From Roseiarcus sp963824475 (GTDB lineage Bacteria > Pseudomonadota > Alphaproteobacteria > Rhizobiales > Beijerinckiaceae), in assembly GCA_963824475.1 (NCBI GenBank), contig CAWGPR010000001.1:186001-250000 (forward strand): a stretch of 64,000 nt of DNA. Direction: 5' to 3'. Within the stretch, counting starts at the first letter, position 1. The number at the start of each line of letters is the position of its first letter. The position numbers and the translations under genes were made by a program. The notes under the pieces are model-generated. The model searched no databases. It was not told the DNA's origin and saw nothing but the letters and a program-made list of their open reading frames with translations. Positions 53,145 to 62,844 of the stretch are shown here, one piece after another.

Positions 53145-54050
53145 TCACCGCGCCGGCAACGCGGCCGGCGGACGGTTCCTGGGCGCTTGCGCCTTGGCGA
53201 CGCCAGCCTTCACCGCCTGCTGCACCTTCTCGAAGGCGCGCACCTCGATTTGCCGCACGCGTTCGCGCGAGACGCCGAATTCGGCCGAGAGCTCCTCGAG
53301 CGTGATCGGTTCGTCGGCGAGCCGGCGGGCCTCGAATATACGCCGCTCGCGCGGATTGAGCACGCTAAGGGCGCTGCGCAGCGCGCCCATGCGCGCATCC
53401 GATTCCTCACGGTCGGCGAGTAGTGTTTCCTGATCCGCGCTATCATCGACGAGCCAGTCCTGCCACTCGCCCTCGCCGCCTTCGCGCAGCGGCGCATTGA
53501 GGGAGGCGTCGCCGCCGAGACGGCGATTCATGTCGATGACGTCCTGCTTGCCGACCCCGAGCCGCTTCGAAATCGACTCGACCTGATCGTCGCGGAGATC
53601 GCCCTCCTCGAGCGCGGAAATCCGGCTCTTGGCCTTGCGCAGATTGAAGAACAGCTTCTTCTGACTCGCGGTCGTGCCCATCTTCACCAGCGACCATGAG
53701 CGCAGGATGTATTCCTGGATCGACGCGCGAATCCACCACATGGCGTAAGTCGCGAGCTTGAAGCCCTTGTCCGGCTCGAAGCGCTTGACCGCCTGCATGA
53801 GCCCGACGTTGCCCTCGGAAATCACTTCCCCGATCGGCAGGCCGTAGCCGCGGTAGCCCATGGCGATTTTGGCCACCAGCCGCAAATGCGAGGTGACGAG
53901 CTTGTGCGCCGCCTCGCGGTCTCCATGCTCGCGCCAGCGTTTGGCGAGCATGTATTCCTCCTGCGGCTCCAGCATCGGAAACCGCTTGATCTCCTGCAGA
54001 TAGCGGGCAAGCCCCAATTCACCCGCAATGATGGGAAGCGATGCGGCCAT
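53145..54050 (-). CDS. rpoH: RNA polymerase sigma-32 factor
   Basis: 301 residues from ATG 54050, with AGAGGAAAAC upstream. Region 2 is RLVAKIAMGYRGYGLPIGEV, NVGLMQAVKRFEPDKGFKLA and YAMWWIRASIQEYILRSWSL. The heat-shock sigma-specific RpoH box appears as QKKLFFNLRKAK. Region 4 has LNPRERRIFEARRL and LEELSAEFGVSRERVRQIEV. It directs heat-shock promoters. The frame is open to 54173 but the extra 41 residues are not family-like. It follows the rluD-type gene, the usual order in Rhizobiales. Confidence 0.95.
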   Translation of the reverse strand: MAASLPIIAGELGLARYLQEIKRFPMLEPQEEYMLAKRWREHGDREAAHKLVTSHLRLVAKIAMGYRGYGLPIGEVISEGNVGLMQAVKRFEPDKGFKLATYAMWWIRASIQEYILRSWSLVKMGTTASQKKLFFNLRKAKSRISALEEGDLRDDQVESISKRLGVGKQDVIDMNRRLGGDASLNAPLREGGEGEWQDWLVDDSADQETLLADREESDARMGALRSALSVLNPRERRIFEARRLADEPITLEELSAEFGVSRERVRQIEVRAFEKVQQAVKAGVAKAQAPRNRPPAALPAR

Positions 54051-54213
54051 GTTTTCCTCTGGTTGGGAGCCCGGACCAGCCGTCTCCGTCGGCGCTATTG
54101 GCCGGATGGACATATTGTGGTCTAGTAAGCGTGGCCGAAAAAGGGCCGCTTCTAAACAGCTATTCGCAGCCAATACGAAATTGTTTCAACAGCGCTGCGG
54201 CCTGACAAGGATG

Positions 54214-55284
54214 TCAGGCTGCCCGCGTGGCTCGTAGTGCATTGACCAGCCTTGAAAAATCTTTCGGCGGCTGGCTCTCGAAGCGAAGCGCCTCGCCGGT
54301 GGCGGGATGCTCGAAACCCAGTACGGAGGCGTGCAAAGCCTGTCGTCCGAGCGCGGCGAGCGCGGACCGAGCGCGGTCGCCGAGCAGTGCAGCTTTGGTT
54401 TTGAACCCTGAACCATAGACCGAATCACCTAACAGGGGATGACCGATCGAGGCCATGTGGACGCGAATCTGATGAGTCCGCCCGGTCTCGAGCTGGCACG
54501 CGATGAGGCTTGCAGGGCCGAGGCCTTCCTCCAGTCGCCAGTGGGTCGTGGCGTGGCGTCCGCGCTCCCAGCTCATGACCGCCATTTTCTCCCGATGGCG
54601 CGGATCACGGCCGATCGGCGCGACCACCTTGCCCGCAGTCGCATCGAAGGCGCCCCAAACGAGAGCAAGATATTCGCGCTCGAGCGAGCCGCTGCGGCCA
54701 TGATCGGCGAAGAGTTCGGCTAGGCCCCGATGCGCCCCGTCAGTCTTGGCGACGACCAGAAGCCCGGATGTGTCCTTGTCGAGCCGGTGCACGATTCCGG
54801 GGCGCTTGACCCCGCCGACCCCTGATAGGCTCGTCCCGCAATGACGGATCAACGCATTGACGAGCGTACCAGCCGCGTGGCCCGGCGCCGGATGGACCAC
54901 GAGCCCGGCAGGCTTGTCGATCACGATAAGATGCTCGTCCTCGTAGACCACAGCAAGGGCTATGTCCTCGCCCGCGAGGGTCGATTCCTCTGGCGCCGGC
55001 GCCTCGAAGGATATGCGGGCCCCAGCAGCGAGCCGTGTCGAAGGATCGCGCACGATGGTTCCGTCGACGCTCACCTCGCCCGCCTCGATCAGCGCCTTGA
55101 GCCGGGTGCGCGAGAGCGCAATACGCTGGGCGGCCGCCGCTTGTCCCAGGAAACGGTCGAGCCGCCCGCCTGCGCCCGCCGCATCGACGTCGAAAATCTG
55201 CGGCCCTTCGGGCGCGACGAGCGGCGCAAGGGGCGCGGCCTGAACCGGCGCGTCGCGCGGCTCGCTCTCAAGAGGCTCGGCCAT
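54214..55284 (-). CDS. rluD: RluD-family 23S rRNA pseudouridine synthase
   Basis: 356 residues from ATG 55284; a GTG at 55320 overlapping the upstream gene's stop as GTGA is an alternative. An S4-like RNA-binding part (RLDRFLGQAAAAQRIALSRT, LIEAGEVSVDGTIVRDPSTR) precedes the catalytic domain with VYEDEHLIVIDKPAGLVVHP, PGIVHRLDKDTSGLLVVAKT (catalytic Asp), ACQLETGRTHQIRVHMASIG and HPLLGDSVYG. RluD modifies positions in helix 69 of 23S rRNA. Ala/Pro-rich residues extend the N-terminus. Confidence 0.92.
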   Translation of the reverse strand: MAEPLESEPRDAPVQAAPLAPLVAPEGPQIFDVDAAGAGGRLDRFLGQAAAAQRIALSRTRLKALIEAGEVSVDGTIVRDPSTRLAAGARISFEAPAPEESTLAGEDIALAVVYEDEHLIVIDKPAGLVVHPAPGHAAGTLVNALIRHCGTSLSGVGGVKRPGIVHRLDKDTSGLLVVAKTDGAHRGLAELFADHGRSGSLEREYLALVWGAFDATAGKVVAPIGRDPRHREKMAVMSWERGRHATTHWRLEEGLGPASLIACQLETGRTHQIRVHMASIGHPLLGDSVYGSGFKTKAALLGDRARSALAALGRQALHASVLGFEHPATGEALRFESQPPKDFSRLVNALRATRAA

Positions 55285-55316
55285 ATGCTCCCAGGCGCGC
55301 CGCTTGGTTTTTGCGT

Positions 55317-56301
55317 TCACGTACGCTCCCGCCGGCGCTGCCGCCCGCCGCCGGTCTCCGCCGCAGGCGGCGCGACGAGGGGACCGAGCGCCGCGACGAT
55401 CGCCTCCACATCCGGGCGCGCGCCGGGCTTACGAGCGTCGAGCCCGCGTCGCATCGCGGCGACATGGGCCGGACTGTTGCCGCAGCAGCCGCCGATGATG
55501 CGCGCGCCGCAATCCGCGGCCAGTCCAGCGTATTTCTCCATCAGCTCCGGCGTGCCGGAATAGTGGATATGCGCCCCATGCCATTGGGGCACGCCAGCGT
55601 TGGCCTTGGCGATCAGGGCCGCGCCTGGCCTCATCGCAAGGATCGCCGCCAAGAGGTCGGAGGCGCCGACGCCGCAATTCGCCCCGTAGGCGACAGGCGC
55701 CGGATCGAAAGCTTCGACAAGATCGCTGAACGCGGCGGGCGCGACCCCCATCATCGTGCGGCCGGCGGTGTCGAAACTGGCCGTAACCGTATACGGCATG
55801 CCGCACTTGGCCGCCGCGAGCGCCGCCGCGCGCATTTCCTCCGGCGCGGACATGGTCTCGATCCAGGCCACGTCCGCGCCGCCTTCGCGTAAGCCCTCGA
55901 TTTGCTCGATGAAGACGTCGACCGCTTCGTCTTCGCTCAGCGGTCCGAGCGGAGCGATGAGGTCGCCGGTCGGTCCGATCGAGCCGGCGACAACGACCGG
56001 CCGCCCCGCGCTGTCAGCGACTTTGCGCGCGTTCTGGGCGGCGAGTTCGATTGAGTTCGCGCGTTCGCCCCTCGAGCTTATGCAACATAAGGCGGCGGCG
56101 ATTGGCTCCGAAACTGTTGGTCAAAATGATATCAGAACCGGCGTCGGCAAAAGCCTGATGCAGGCTCTCGATCCTGTCAGGATGCTCGGCGTTCCAGAGC
56201 TCTGGCGCATCGCCGGAAGTCAAACCCATGGCGAACAGGTTGGTGCCGGTAGCGCCGTCCGCCAGCAGCGGCCGGCCTTCGGCCAGAAGGGATTGCAACA
56301 T
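55317..56301 (-). pseudogene. bmt: Betaine/homocysteine S-methyltransferase, one frameshift
   Basis: From ATG 56301: LLAEGRPLLADGATGTNLFA, MGLTSGDAPELWNAEHPDR and SDIILTNSFGANRRRLMLHK. Near 56048 one base too many breaks the frame; the other frame continues AAQNARKVADSAGRPVVVAG, SIGPTGDLIAPLGPLSEDEA, FDTAGRTMMGVAP, YGANCGVGASDLLAAIL (first zinc Cys) and ARIIGGCCGNSPAHVAAMRR (Cys pair). All three zinc ligands are kept, and the corrected length of about 328 residues is normal. Similar Rhizobiales enzymes use betaine or related methyl donors to make methionine. A housekeeping-like gene carrying this lesion suggests possible sequencing error. Confidence 0.8.
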
Positions 56302-56540
56302 GTTGGGTTCTCTTGGGGGCCGGCGACGCGCTTCCCACTAAATTTAGCGCCTTGGCGGCCAGGCGCAAGATTGGAGGGTCGGATCGCAAGGCCGCGCGGG
56401 TCCGCGCACAAGTTTACGCGGGCCAATGATCTCAATAGTTTAACACCTCCTATGCGCAACTTTTTTCGGACTGCAAACTTCCAAGCCAGGCCGAACAGCG
56501 CGGGGTGGCGCCTATAGAGCAAACGGCATTTCGGTCGATC

Positions 56541-56633
56541 GTCATCGCGAGGAGCGCGCCAGCGCGACGCGGCGATCCAGGAGTGGCGGGCGCGCCGCGT
56601 TCCCCTGGATTGCTGCGCTTCGCTCGCAATGAC
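56541..56633. repeat. Extragenic palindromic repeat (GTCAT...ATGAC)
   Basis: It begins GTCATCGCGAGGAGCG and ends CGCTTCGCTCGCAATGAC, with internal GCGATCCAGG and CCTGGATTGC also mirrored, giving a long imperfect hairpin. A second copy lies at 61094-61181. This is the common alphaproteobacterial REP type. It occupies part of a 750-base gap (56302-57053) in which no gene was recognised. Confidence 0.75.
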
Positions 56634-56958
56634 GATTGCGAATCGTCCAACCGAACGCAGCGAGTCCCGGAGCCATTTCGTTTCGGCCGTCGACGAGGCC
56701 CAAAACGAGCGAAAACGAAAGGAATGTTTCGCCAAACGAAACGAGCGGTTTCGCAACGCGGGTCGTAAGTCATTGAGATCATTGGGGTGCGAAATCGAGA
56801 CATTTCGCGAGATTGTTTGTTTTCAAGGATTTAACTGCCTTTTCGTTTCGCGCTCTCGCTGCACGCGCTTTCTCGACCCGAAAACGCGTAAGTCAAGCCG
56901 CGGGGCGCTTCACGGCGAGGCCTTGGCGCGGACCGCCTTTGGGTCCACGCGGTCATCT

Positions 56959-57030
56959 GTCATGCCCGCGGAAGCGGGCATCCAGCAAGGCCTTGACCAG
57001 ACCCTAGATTCCCGCTTGCGCGGGAATGAC
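56959..57030. repeat. Extragenic palindromic repeat (second type)
   Basis: GTCATGCCCGCGGAAGCGGG at the left is mirrored by CCCGCTTGCGCGGGAATGAC at the right; each arm also contains its own small hairpin (CCCGCGGAAGCGGG and CCCGCTTGCGCGGG). It lies just after the end of the HlyD-type gene, with which it converges. Confidence 0.7.
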
Positions 57031-57053
57031 AAGCCTCCACAGGTGCTCGCCTC

Positions 57054-58551
57054 TCACCGCTCCCGCATCGCCTTCGAGGCGACTTCGACCAGCGGCGAGA
57101 ACAGATATTCGAGCATGCGCCGCGCGCCGGTCTTGAGCTCGACCGTCGCCGCCATGCCGGAGGTCAGCGGCTCACGCACGCCGTCGACCGTGATCGTTTC
57201 GGCGTCGGGCTTGAGCATCACCGGAAACACCAGATTCTGGGTACGCTCCCCGCCGGCAAAGCCGGCCGCGTTGGAGACCCGCGTCGGATCGCCCTCGATC
57301 GCATTGGCGTCCGGCTCAGGAATGGCGTCCTTGGCGATGCGCTTAACATGCGCCTTGATCACGCCGTAACGGGTGAACGGGAAGGATTTCGACCTTGACC
57401 ACCGCCTCCTGGCCGACGCTGACAAAACCGATGTCGCGATTGCGCACATAGGCCTGGATCTCGAGCCCCGAATCCTCCGGCACGATTCGCATGATCTCCT
57501 GGCCGATCGAGACCACCTGGCCGACATTGGTGATGATCGACGATTGCACGCGCCCTGCGATCGGGGCTCTCAGCGTCAGGTGATCAAGCGCGGCTTGAGC
57601 CTTGGCGAGGCGCTGCTCGACGTCTTCCGCTCGCCGCTCGGCGTCCTCGAGTTTCTGGGCGTTATCCGAGATGAAGTCCTGCACCGCCTTGTCGGAATTG
57701 CGGGCGACAACCTCGAGCCCCGCGGTCAGGGAGGCCAGATCCTGCTCCTGCTTCGCCTCCTGGGTGATCTGATATTGCAGCGTTTCGGTGGCGTCGATGA
57801 CCGCGGCCCGCGCGCCCGCTTTCTCCTCGACGAGCTTCGTGCGCATGTTGACGCGTTCCTGCAGCGTCGCGACGAGGTTCTTCTGCGTCGCGATGGTCTC
57901 CCTCAGTTTGTCGCGTTCGGCGGTCTTTTGCCCGCGTTCGGCGTCGAACGAGGCGACATTCGCCGCCAATTGTCCGAGATCGGCGGCGAGGACCTGGTTC
58001 TCGCGCTCGCGTAAGCGCAGCGCCATGTCGTCCGGCCAGTTGATCGGCCCGGGCGGATCGAAGCGATGCGACTGAGCGCTCCTGAGCGCGGTCTTCCGGC
58101 GCAGGATTTCCGCCCGCGCGGAAGCAAGCTCGGCGCGCGCGCCTTCCTCTTCGGCCAGGGCCGCCGAACGGTCGAGCTCGACCAGCACGTCGCCCGCCCG
58201 CACGAGCGAGCCGTTGCCGACGCGAATGTCCTCAACCCTGCCGGTCTCCACCGGCTCGACGACCTTGACCTGTCCGGTCGGCTGAAACTTGCCTTGCGCG
58301 GCGGCGACGATATCGACGTGGCCGAGATAGGCCCAGGCGAGGGCGGCGACGACGAGGGCGCAGATGATCCGTAAGAAAGCGAGATGGACCGGAGACGGGG
58401 GCGTCTCCAGGATCTCGAGCGCCGGCGCCAGGAACTCGCGGTCGCTGAGGTTCATCCCCGGGGTCTTGAGCCCCGCGATCGCGCGCGAGGCGAACAGCTT
58501 GGCGGCGGGAGGCGCCGGGTCGGCGGGCGGGACCGCTCGGATCGCGCTCAT
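57054..58551 (-). pseudogene. HlyD-family type I secretion adaptor, one frameshift near the 3' end
   Basis: From ATG 58551: one membrane helix (LRIICALVVAALAWAYLGHV), lipoyl-like QGKFQPTGQVKVVEPVETGR, VEDIRVGNGSLVRAGDVLVE, a very long coiled-coil hairpin (Glu/Ala/Arg-rich, residues about 130-350), then HLTLRAPIAGRVQSSIITNV and VSVGQEAVVKVEILP. At about 57370 the frame shifts; the next frame reads FPFTRYGVIKAHVKRIAKDA and LTSGMAATVELKTGARRMLE to 57054, the normal HlyD end. One base restores about 498 residues. It pairs with the ABC protein whose stop overlaps its start. Confidence 0.85.
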
Positions 58552-60718
58552 GCCGCGACCTCCGTCGGCTGGCTCTGAAGGCTCCAGAGATAAGCGTAGA
58601 GGCCGCCGGGGCGGCGCACGAGTTCGGCATGCGCGCCGACCTCGACAATGCGGCCGTCGCTGATGCCGACGATGCGGTCGCAGCCGCGCACTGCCGCCAG
58701 ACGATGGGCGATGATGATGACCGTGCGGTCCTTGGCGATGCGGCGCATGTTGCGCTGTACGATCCGCTCGCTGTCGTAATCGAGCGACGAGGTCGCCTCG
58801 TCGAAAATGAGAATGCGCGGATTGGTCGCAAGCGCCCGGGCGATGGCGATGCGCTGCCTTTGCCCGCCGGACAGGTTGGCGCCGCGCTCCTCGATCAAAG
58901 TGTCGTAGCCTTCGGGAAGCTTGTCGATGAACTCGTCCGCGCCGGCGAGCCGCGCGATCTCGATCACACGCGCGCGCGCCATCGCCGGATTGGCGAAGGC
59001 GATGTTCTCGTGAACGGTGCGGTTGAAGAGGAGGTTCTCCTGCAGCACGACGCCGATGTGGCTGCGCAGCCACGCCGGATCGATATGGCTTAGGTCTCTG
59101 CGCCGTCGAGCAGCACCTGCCCCTCATTCGGCAGATAGAGGCGCTGTATGAGCTTGGTCAGGGTCGATTTGCCGGAGCCGGATGGGCCGACGACGCCGAT
59201 CGTCTCGCCCGGCCGGATGGCGAGCGAAACGTCCTTCAGCGCCTCAGGCGCGCCCGGGCGGTAACGGAAACTGACGTGGCGAAATTCGATCGCGCCGCGC
59301 GGCGTCGGCGGAAGCAGGCGCGTCGCCGGCGGGAATTCGGGCGGCGCATTGAGGATGTCGCCTAGGCGCTCGATCGAGATCTGCACCTGTTGGAAGTCCT
59401 GCCAGATCTGCGATAGCCGCAGGATCGGCTGCACCGCCTGCGAGGCGATCATGTTGAAGGCGATGAGGGCGCCGACGGTGAGCTCGCCGTCGATCACCGC
59501 CTTGGCGCCGAACAGCAGAAGCGCCGCGGACGTCAGCTTGCTAAGATATTGGATCGCGAGCTGTCCGCCTGAGCCCAGCATCGCGGCGGCGAAGCTCATC
59601 TTGACATAGGCCGCAAGCTTCTCCTCCCACTGCGAGCGCATGATCGGCTCGACCGCGGCAGCCTTCACCGTGTTCATGCCTGCAACGGTCTCGACCAGGA
59701 ACTGCTGGCTCGCGGCGCCGCGATTGAACTTCTCCTTGACGAGCGCCCGTAAAGGGGGCCGGACGGAAAAGCCGATCAGTACGTAAAACGGAATCCCGGC
59801 GAGCACGATCAGGGTCAGCGACCACGAATAGGCGAACAGGACGCCGACGAACACGAAGGCGAAGACAAGGTTGATCGCCGAAAACAGGGCTTGTCCGGTA
59901 AGGAAGCTGCGGATCGTCTCCAGCTCCAGCACCCGCGCCACCGTTTGCCCGGTCGACCGGGTCTCGAAATAGGAGATCGGCAGACTTAGAAGATGTGCGA
60001 ACAGGCGTTGCCCGAGCTCGACATCGATCCGATTGGTGGTGTGGGAAAGCGCGTAGGTGCGCAGGTATTGAAGCGCGACGTCGAACAACCCGATAATGAC
60101 GAGCCCGCCGACGAGCACGAACAAGGTCTCGTAGCCGCGATGGGTCAGCACCTTGTCGACGACCACCTGAAAGAACAGCGGCGTCGTGAGGGCGAAGATC
60201 GGCACGAACAGCGACGCCGCCAGCACATGGCCGAGCGGATGGCGATAAGGCCAGATGGTGGGCAGGAACCAGCGCACGCCGAAGGGGTGCGGATCGACCC
60301 CGACGCCGCCGATCCGGCGAGCGATCAAGAGCGCCCGCCCGCCGATATCGCGCGCGACGTCTTCGAGCGGCGCCTCCTGGACGGCGTGGCTGATCGGATC
60401 AACGAGCCGGCAAAGCCCCAACGGACCGCGCCCGGCCAACACCATGACCGCGCCGCTCGTCATGCGCACGATCGCCGGAGTGGGCAACGTCGTGAGCCGC
60501 TCGGCGGTCACCTGGGCGACCAGGCGCGCCTTCAGTCCGACAAGCCTCGCGGCGCGAATGAGATCCGCTTCGTTGGCCTGGCGGGCGCCAAGCGCCAGCT
60601 CGCGCGCGAGCTGGGCCGGGTCGGCGCCGATGCGGTAATAAGCCGCGATCCCGCAGAGAGCGCGTAAGCCCGGGTCGAGCGGCGTCCCCTCGCTGGGAGG
60701 CGGCGCGGTCTCCATCAT
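58548..60718 (-). pseudogene. HlyB-family type I secretion ABC transporter, one frameshift in the ATPase domain
   Basis: From ATG 60718: a C39-peptidase-like domain lacking the catalytic Cys (residues about 15-150), six membrane helices (about 165-440), and an ATPase with Walker A GVVGPSGSGKSTLTKLIQRL. Right after QVLLDGAE the frame breaks at about 59095 (GAGA in place of GA would fit two extra bases). The other frame goes on SHIDPAWLRSHIGVVLQENL, LFNRTVHENIAFANPA, ERGANLSGGQRQRIAIARAL, ILIFDEATSSLDYDSERIVQ and VIIIAHRLAAVR. Corrected length is about 720 residues. It would export a protein substrate with HlyD and a TolC-like channel. No RTX substrate gene is in the window. Confidence 0.87.
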
Positions 60719-61093
60719 CGACGGCCAGCCTTTCTCGCCCGGGCCGATCCGGATGCGACCCAGGACGCGCGCGCGGCGGAGGAGCCTCGCTTGGATCCGA
60801 TCGTACCGAGTGACGATCGGTCAGAGGCAAGCGAGAGCAGCGGACAGGCTTAGCAAAGGATTGAGCGTCTGCCGGATTTTGCTGAGATCGGCGTCCGGGC
60901 GTCGACTGCTTGAGGGGGCAGAGCTCAGCGGCGTCCCTGACAAGCATCCGAACCAACGGCGTTTCCTCGCCGATTCCGCATCGCCTTTGACGCGACGTCG
61001 GCCAGCGGCGAGAACTAAGCCCGATAAGTCTCGCAGCTGGCCCGCCGGGTCGAAGCCATCTAGAGCATGGCGCGTTTAGACGGCGCCCCCACC
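60719..61093. other. Intergenic region upstream of the secretion ABC gene
   Basis: About 375 bases with no recognisable gene. It should hold the promoter for the leftward hlyBD-type genes, but no confident boxes were assigned. It is followed on the right by an extragenic palindrome and about 290 bases of AT-richer sequence, also without a gene. Confidence 0.4.
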
Positions 61094-61181
61094 GTCATCG
61101 CGAGCGAAGCGACGCGATCCAGGGGAACGCAGGGCGCCTGCGACTCCTGGATTGCTTCGTCGCTCCGCTCCTCGCAATGAC
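61094..61181. repeat. Extragenic palindromic repeat (GTCAT...ATGAC), second copy
   Basis: GTCATCGCGAGCGAAGCGAC at the left and GCTCCTCGCAATGAC at the right, with GCGATCCAGGGG and CCTGGATTGC inside, mirror each other and match the copy at 56541-56633. Confidence 0.75.
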
Positions 61182-61472
61182 GATTCCGATTGAATGCGTC
61201 GTGCCTCTAGGGCGCAGCCGCGAAAGGCCGATCAACAGCTATCGCGGTGACGCCAAGAATTCCTTTTCGAGAATTTCTCTTGACAAAATCAGAAATAGTC
61301 GCTATACATATTCTTGTTATCGGAATCGATCCGCGCGCGGGCGCCGGCCAAGCGAGGACGAGAAGCCGCGGTTGTTTGAAATGTTGCTGATCACAACCGG
61401 AGCGTGCGCGCCGGGAAGAAGGAGATTTCCTTATTTGAATCGGTCGTAACTCATTGGAAAGTCCCGATTCGG

Positions 61473-61515
61473 AAAAATAAGCGCCAGTAAACGCTAGCTA
61501 TTTTACTGGCGCTTA
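61473..61515 (-). terminator. Rho-independent terminator of the ohr gene
   Basis: TAAGCGCCAGTAAA (61478-61491) and TTTACTGGCGCTTA (61502-61515) form a perfect 14-base stem with a ten-base loop. On the minus strand the stem is followed directly by TTTTT (complement of 61473-61477). It lies about 97 bases beyond the ohr stop codon in the direction of ohr transcription. Confidence 0.8.
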
Positions 61516-61529
61516 CGAGCGTTGGTATG

Positions 61530-61579
61530 GGTTTTATTGGCGTTTGCCTGCGAGCAACTCGCGCTCTGGTTGAAATCCG
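61530..61579. repeat. Dispersed repeat, copy B
   Basis: GGTTTTATTGGCGTTTGCCT and the following bases, including CTCTGGTTGAAATCC, match 51411-51460. The copy sits between the ohr stop and its terminator. Confidence 0.35.
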
Positions 61580-61611
61580 AAGCTCCGGCTCAGGCGCGAT
61601 TTGCTCCTCGG

Positions 61612-62052
61612 CTACGCGCCGTGGGTGACGACCTTGACGTCGACGTTGCCACGGGTCGCATGGCTATAGGGGCAGATCTTCTCGTGCGCCTCTTCCGCCA
61701 GCGACTGAAGCTCACCTTGCGGCAAACTCGCGTCGGTCACGTCGAGCACGACCGCGAGACCGAAGCCGCCCTTCTCGCGCGGGCCGATGCTGACGGCGCA
61801 TTTCACCGTCGCTTTCGATGCGTCCTTCTTGTGCTGCTTGGCGATGAAGTCGAGCGCGCCGCCGAAGCAGGCGGCGTAGCCGGCGGCGAACAGGTGCTCA
61901 GGGGTCCCGGTGCTCGGCTTGCCGGGCCCGCCCATCTCCTTCGGCACCGAGAGATCGAGGTCCACAATTCCGTCGTCGGAGCGGGTATGGCCGTTGCGGC
62001 CGCCGATCGCGGTTCCATGGGCGGTGTAAAGCGGCTTGATCGCGTCGACCAT
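61612..62052 (-). CDS. ohr: Organic hydroperoxide resistance protein (Ohr/OsmC family)
   Basis: 146 residues from ATG 62052: GAGGAGG sits seven bases before it, too close to the alternative ATG at 62058. Ohr features are VDAIKPLYTAHGTAIGGRNG, GTPEHLFAAGYAACFGGALD (first redox Cys) and SLAEEAHEKICPYSHATRGN (second Cys in CPYS). It reduces organic peroxides with lipoyl or dihydrolipoamide partners. No adjacent ohrR is seen. The gene is followed by a strong terminator. Confidence 0.92.
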   Translation of the reverse strand: MVDAIKPLYTAHGTAIGGRNGHTRSDDGIVDLDLSVPKEMGGPGKPSTGTPEHLFAAGYAACFGGALDFIAKQHKKDASKATVKCAVSIGPREKGGFGLAVVLDVTDASLPQGELQSLAEEAHEKICPYSHATRGNVDVKVVTHGA

Positions 62053-62135
62053 GTGCATTCCTCCTCTGGATCGTTTCCGGCGGATGGCGCAGATTGGACC
62101 ACGCCTTCATGTCGGAGGCAACTGAGCGCGCCGCC

Positions 62136-62771
62136 TCAGTCGCGGCTCGTCTCGCGCACAATTCCCGCCATGGCGCGCAAGTCCTCGTCTCCCAGGGCGT
62201 CAAGGCCGGAAATGACGCCGGCGCGGTCGGCGGCGTTGCGGTTCTGGCTCGTCTTCCACTTTCCCCGGATGTCGAGGATCTCGATCTCGACGCCGACGAT
62301 CGCCCGGCGCTGCATCCGGATGAAATCGGCCGGCGCGTCGCCGACCGCCCACGGCTGTTCGCGGCGCTGCTCGAGCGTCCGTGTCAGCTCCTCGATCTGC
62401 TGAGCGAGCCAAGCGTCGTCCATCACCTTCGCCCGGCCCTTCGCCTGGACCATGGTGTAATTCCAGGTCGGCACGACTTTGCCCGTCTCCCGCTTGGTCG
62501 CGTACCAGGACGGGGTGATGTAATGATCGTGGCCCTGAAACACGATGAGCGCGTCCGGCTGCTCTTGAAGATCGCGCCACTGAGGGTTGGCGCGTGCGAG
62601 ATGGAGCTTCAGCACGCCGAACCTCGAGGCGGCGGTATCGAGCACGAACGGAACCGAATTGGCGACGAGCCCCTCGGCGCCGTTGCTGATGAGGAGGCCG
62701 AAAACGCGGTCCCGGATCAGCGCGTGCAGTTCCGGCACATTCTCGTTTCGATGCAGAGGGGGTTCGTACAA
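62136..62771 (-). CDS. PaiB-family FMN-binding protein
   Basis: 211 residues from TTG 62771, the point at which the family text starts (YEPPLHRNENVPELHALIRD); the frame is open to 62855 with unrelated residues. It continues RVFGLLISNGAEGLVANSVP, LHLARANPQWRDLQ, ALIVFQGHDHYITPSWYATK, TWNYTMVQAKGRAKVMDDAW and FIRMQRRAIVGVEIEI. PaiB-like proteins bind flavin with a split-barrel fold and have been called negative regulators of sporulation and protease genes; the true activity in proteobacteria is unclear. Confidence 0.88.
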   Translation of the reverse strand: MYEPPLHRNENVPELHALIRDRVFGLLISNGAEGLVANSVPFVLDTAASRFGVLKLHLARANPQWRDLQEQPDALIVFQGHDHYITPSWYATKRETGKVVPTWNYTMVQAKGRAKVMDDAWLAQQIEELTRTLEQRREQPWAVGDAPADFIRMQRRAIVGVEIEILDIRGKWKTSQNRNAADRAGVISGLDALGDEDLRAMAGIVRETSRD

Positions 62772-62844
62772 GGCGGCCTCGTCGCCCGCTTTATGTGGGC
62801 CATGTCCGCGGGAATGTGAAGGGTGTGAGGGCTCTCGCGTCCCC

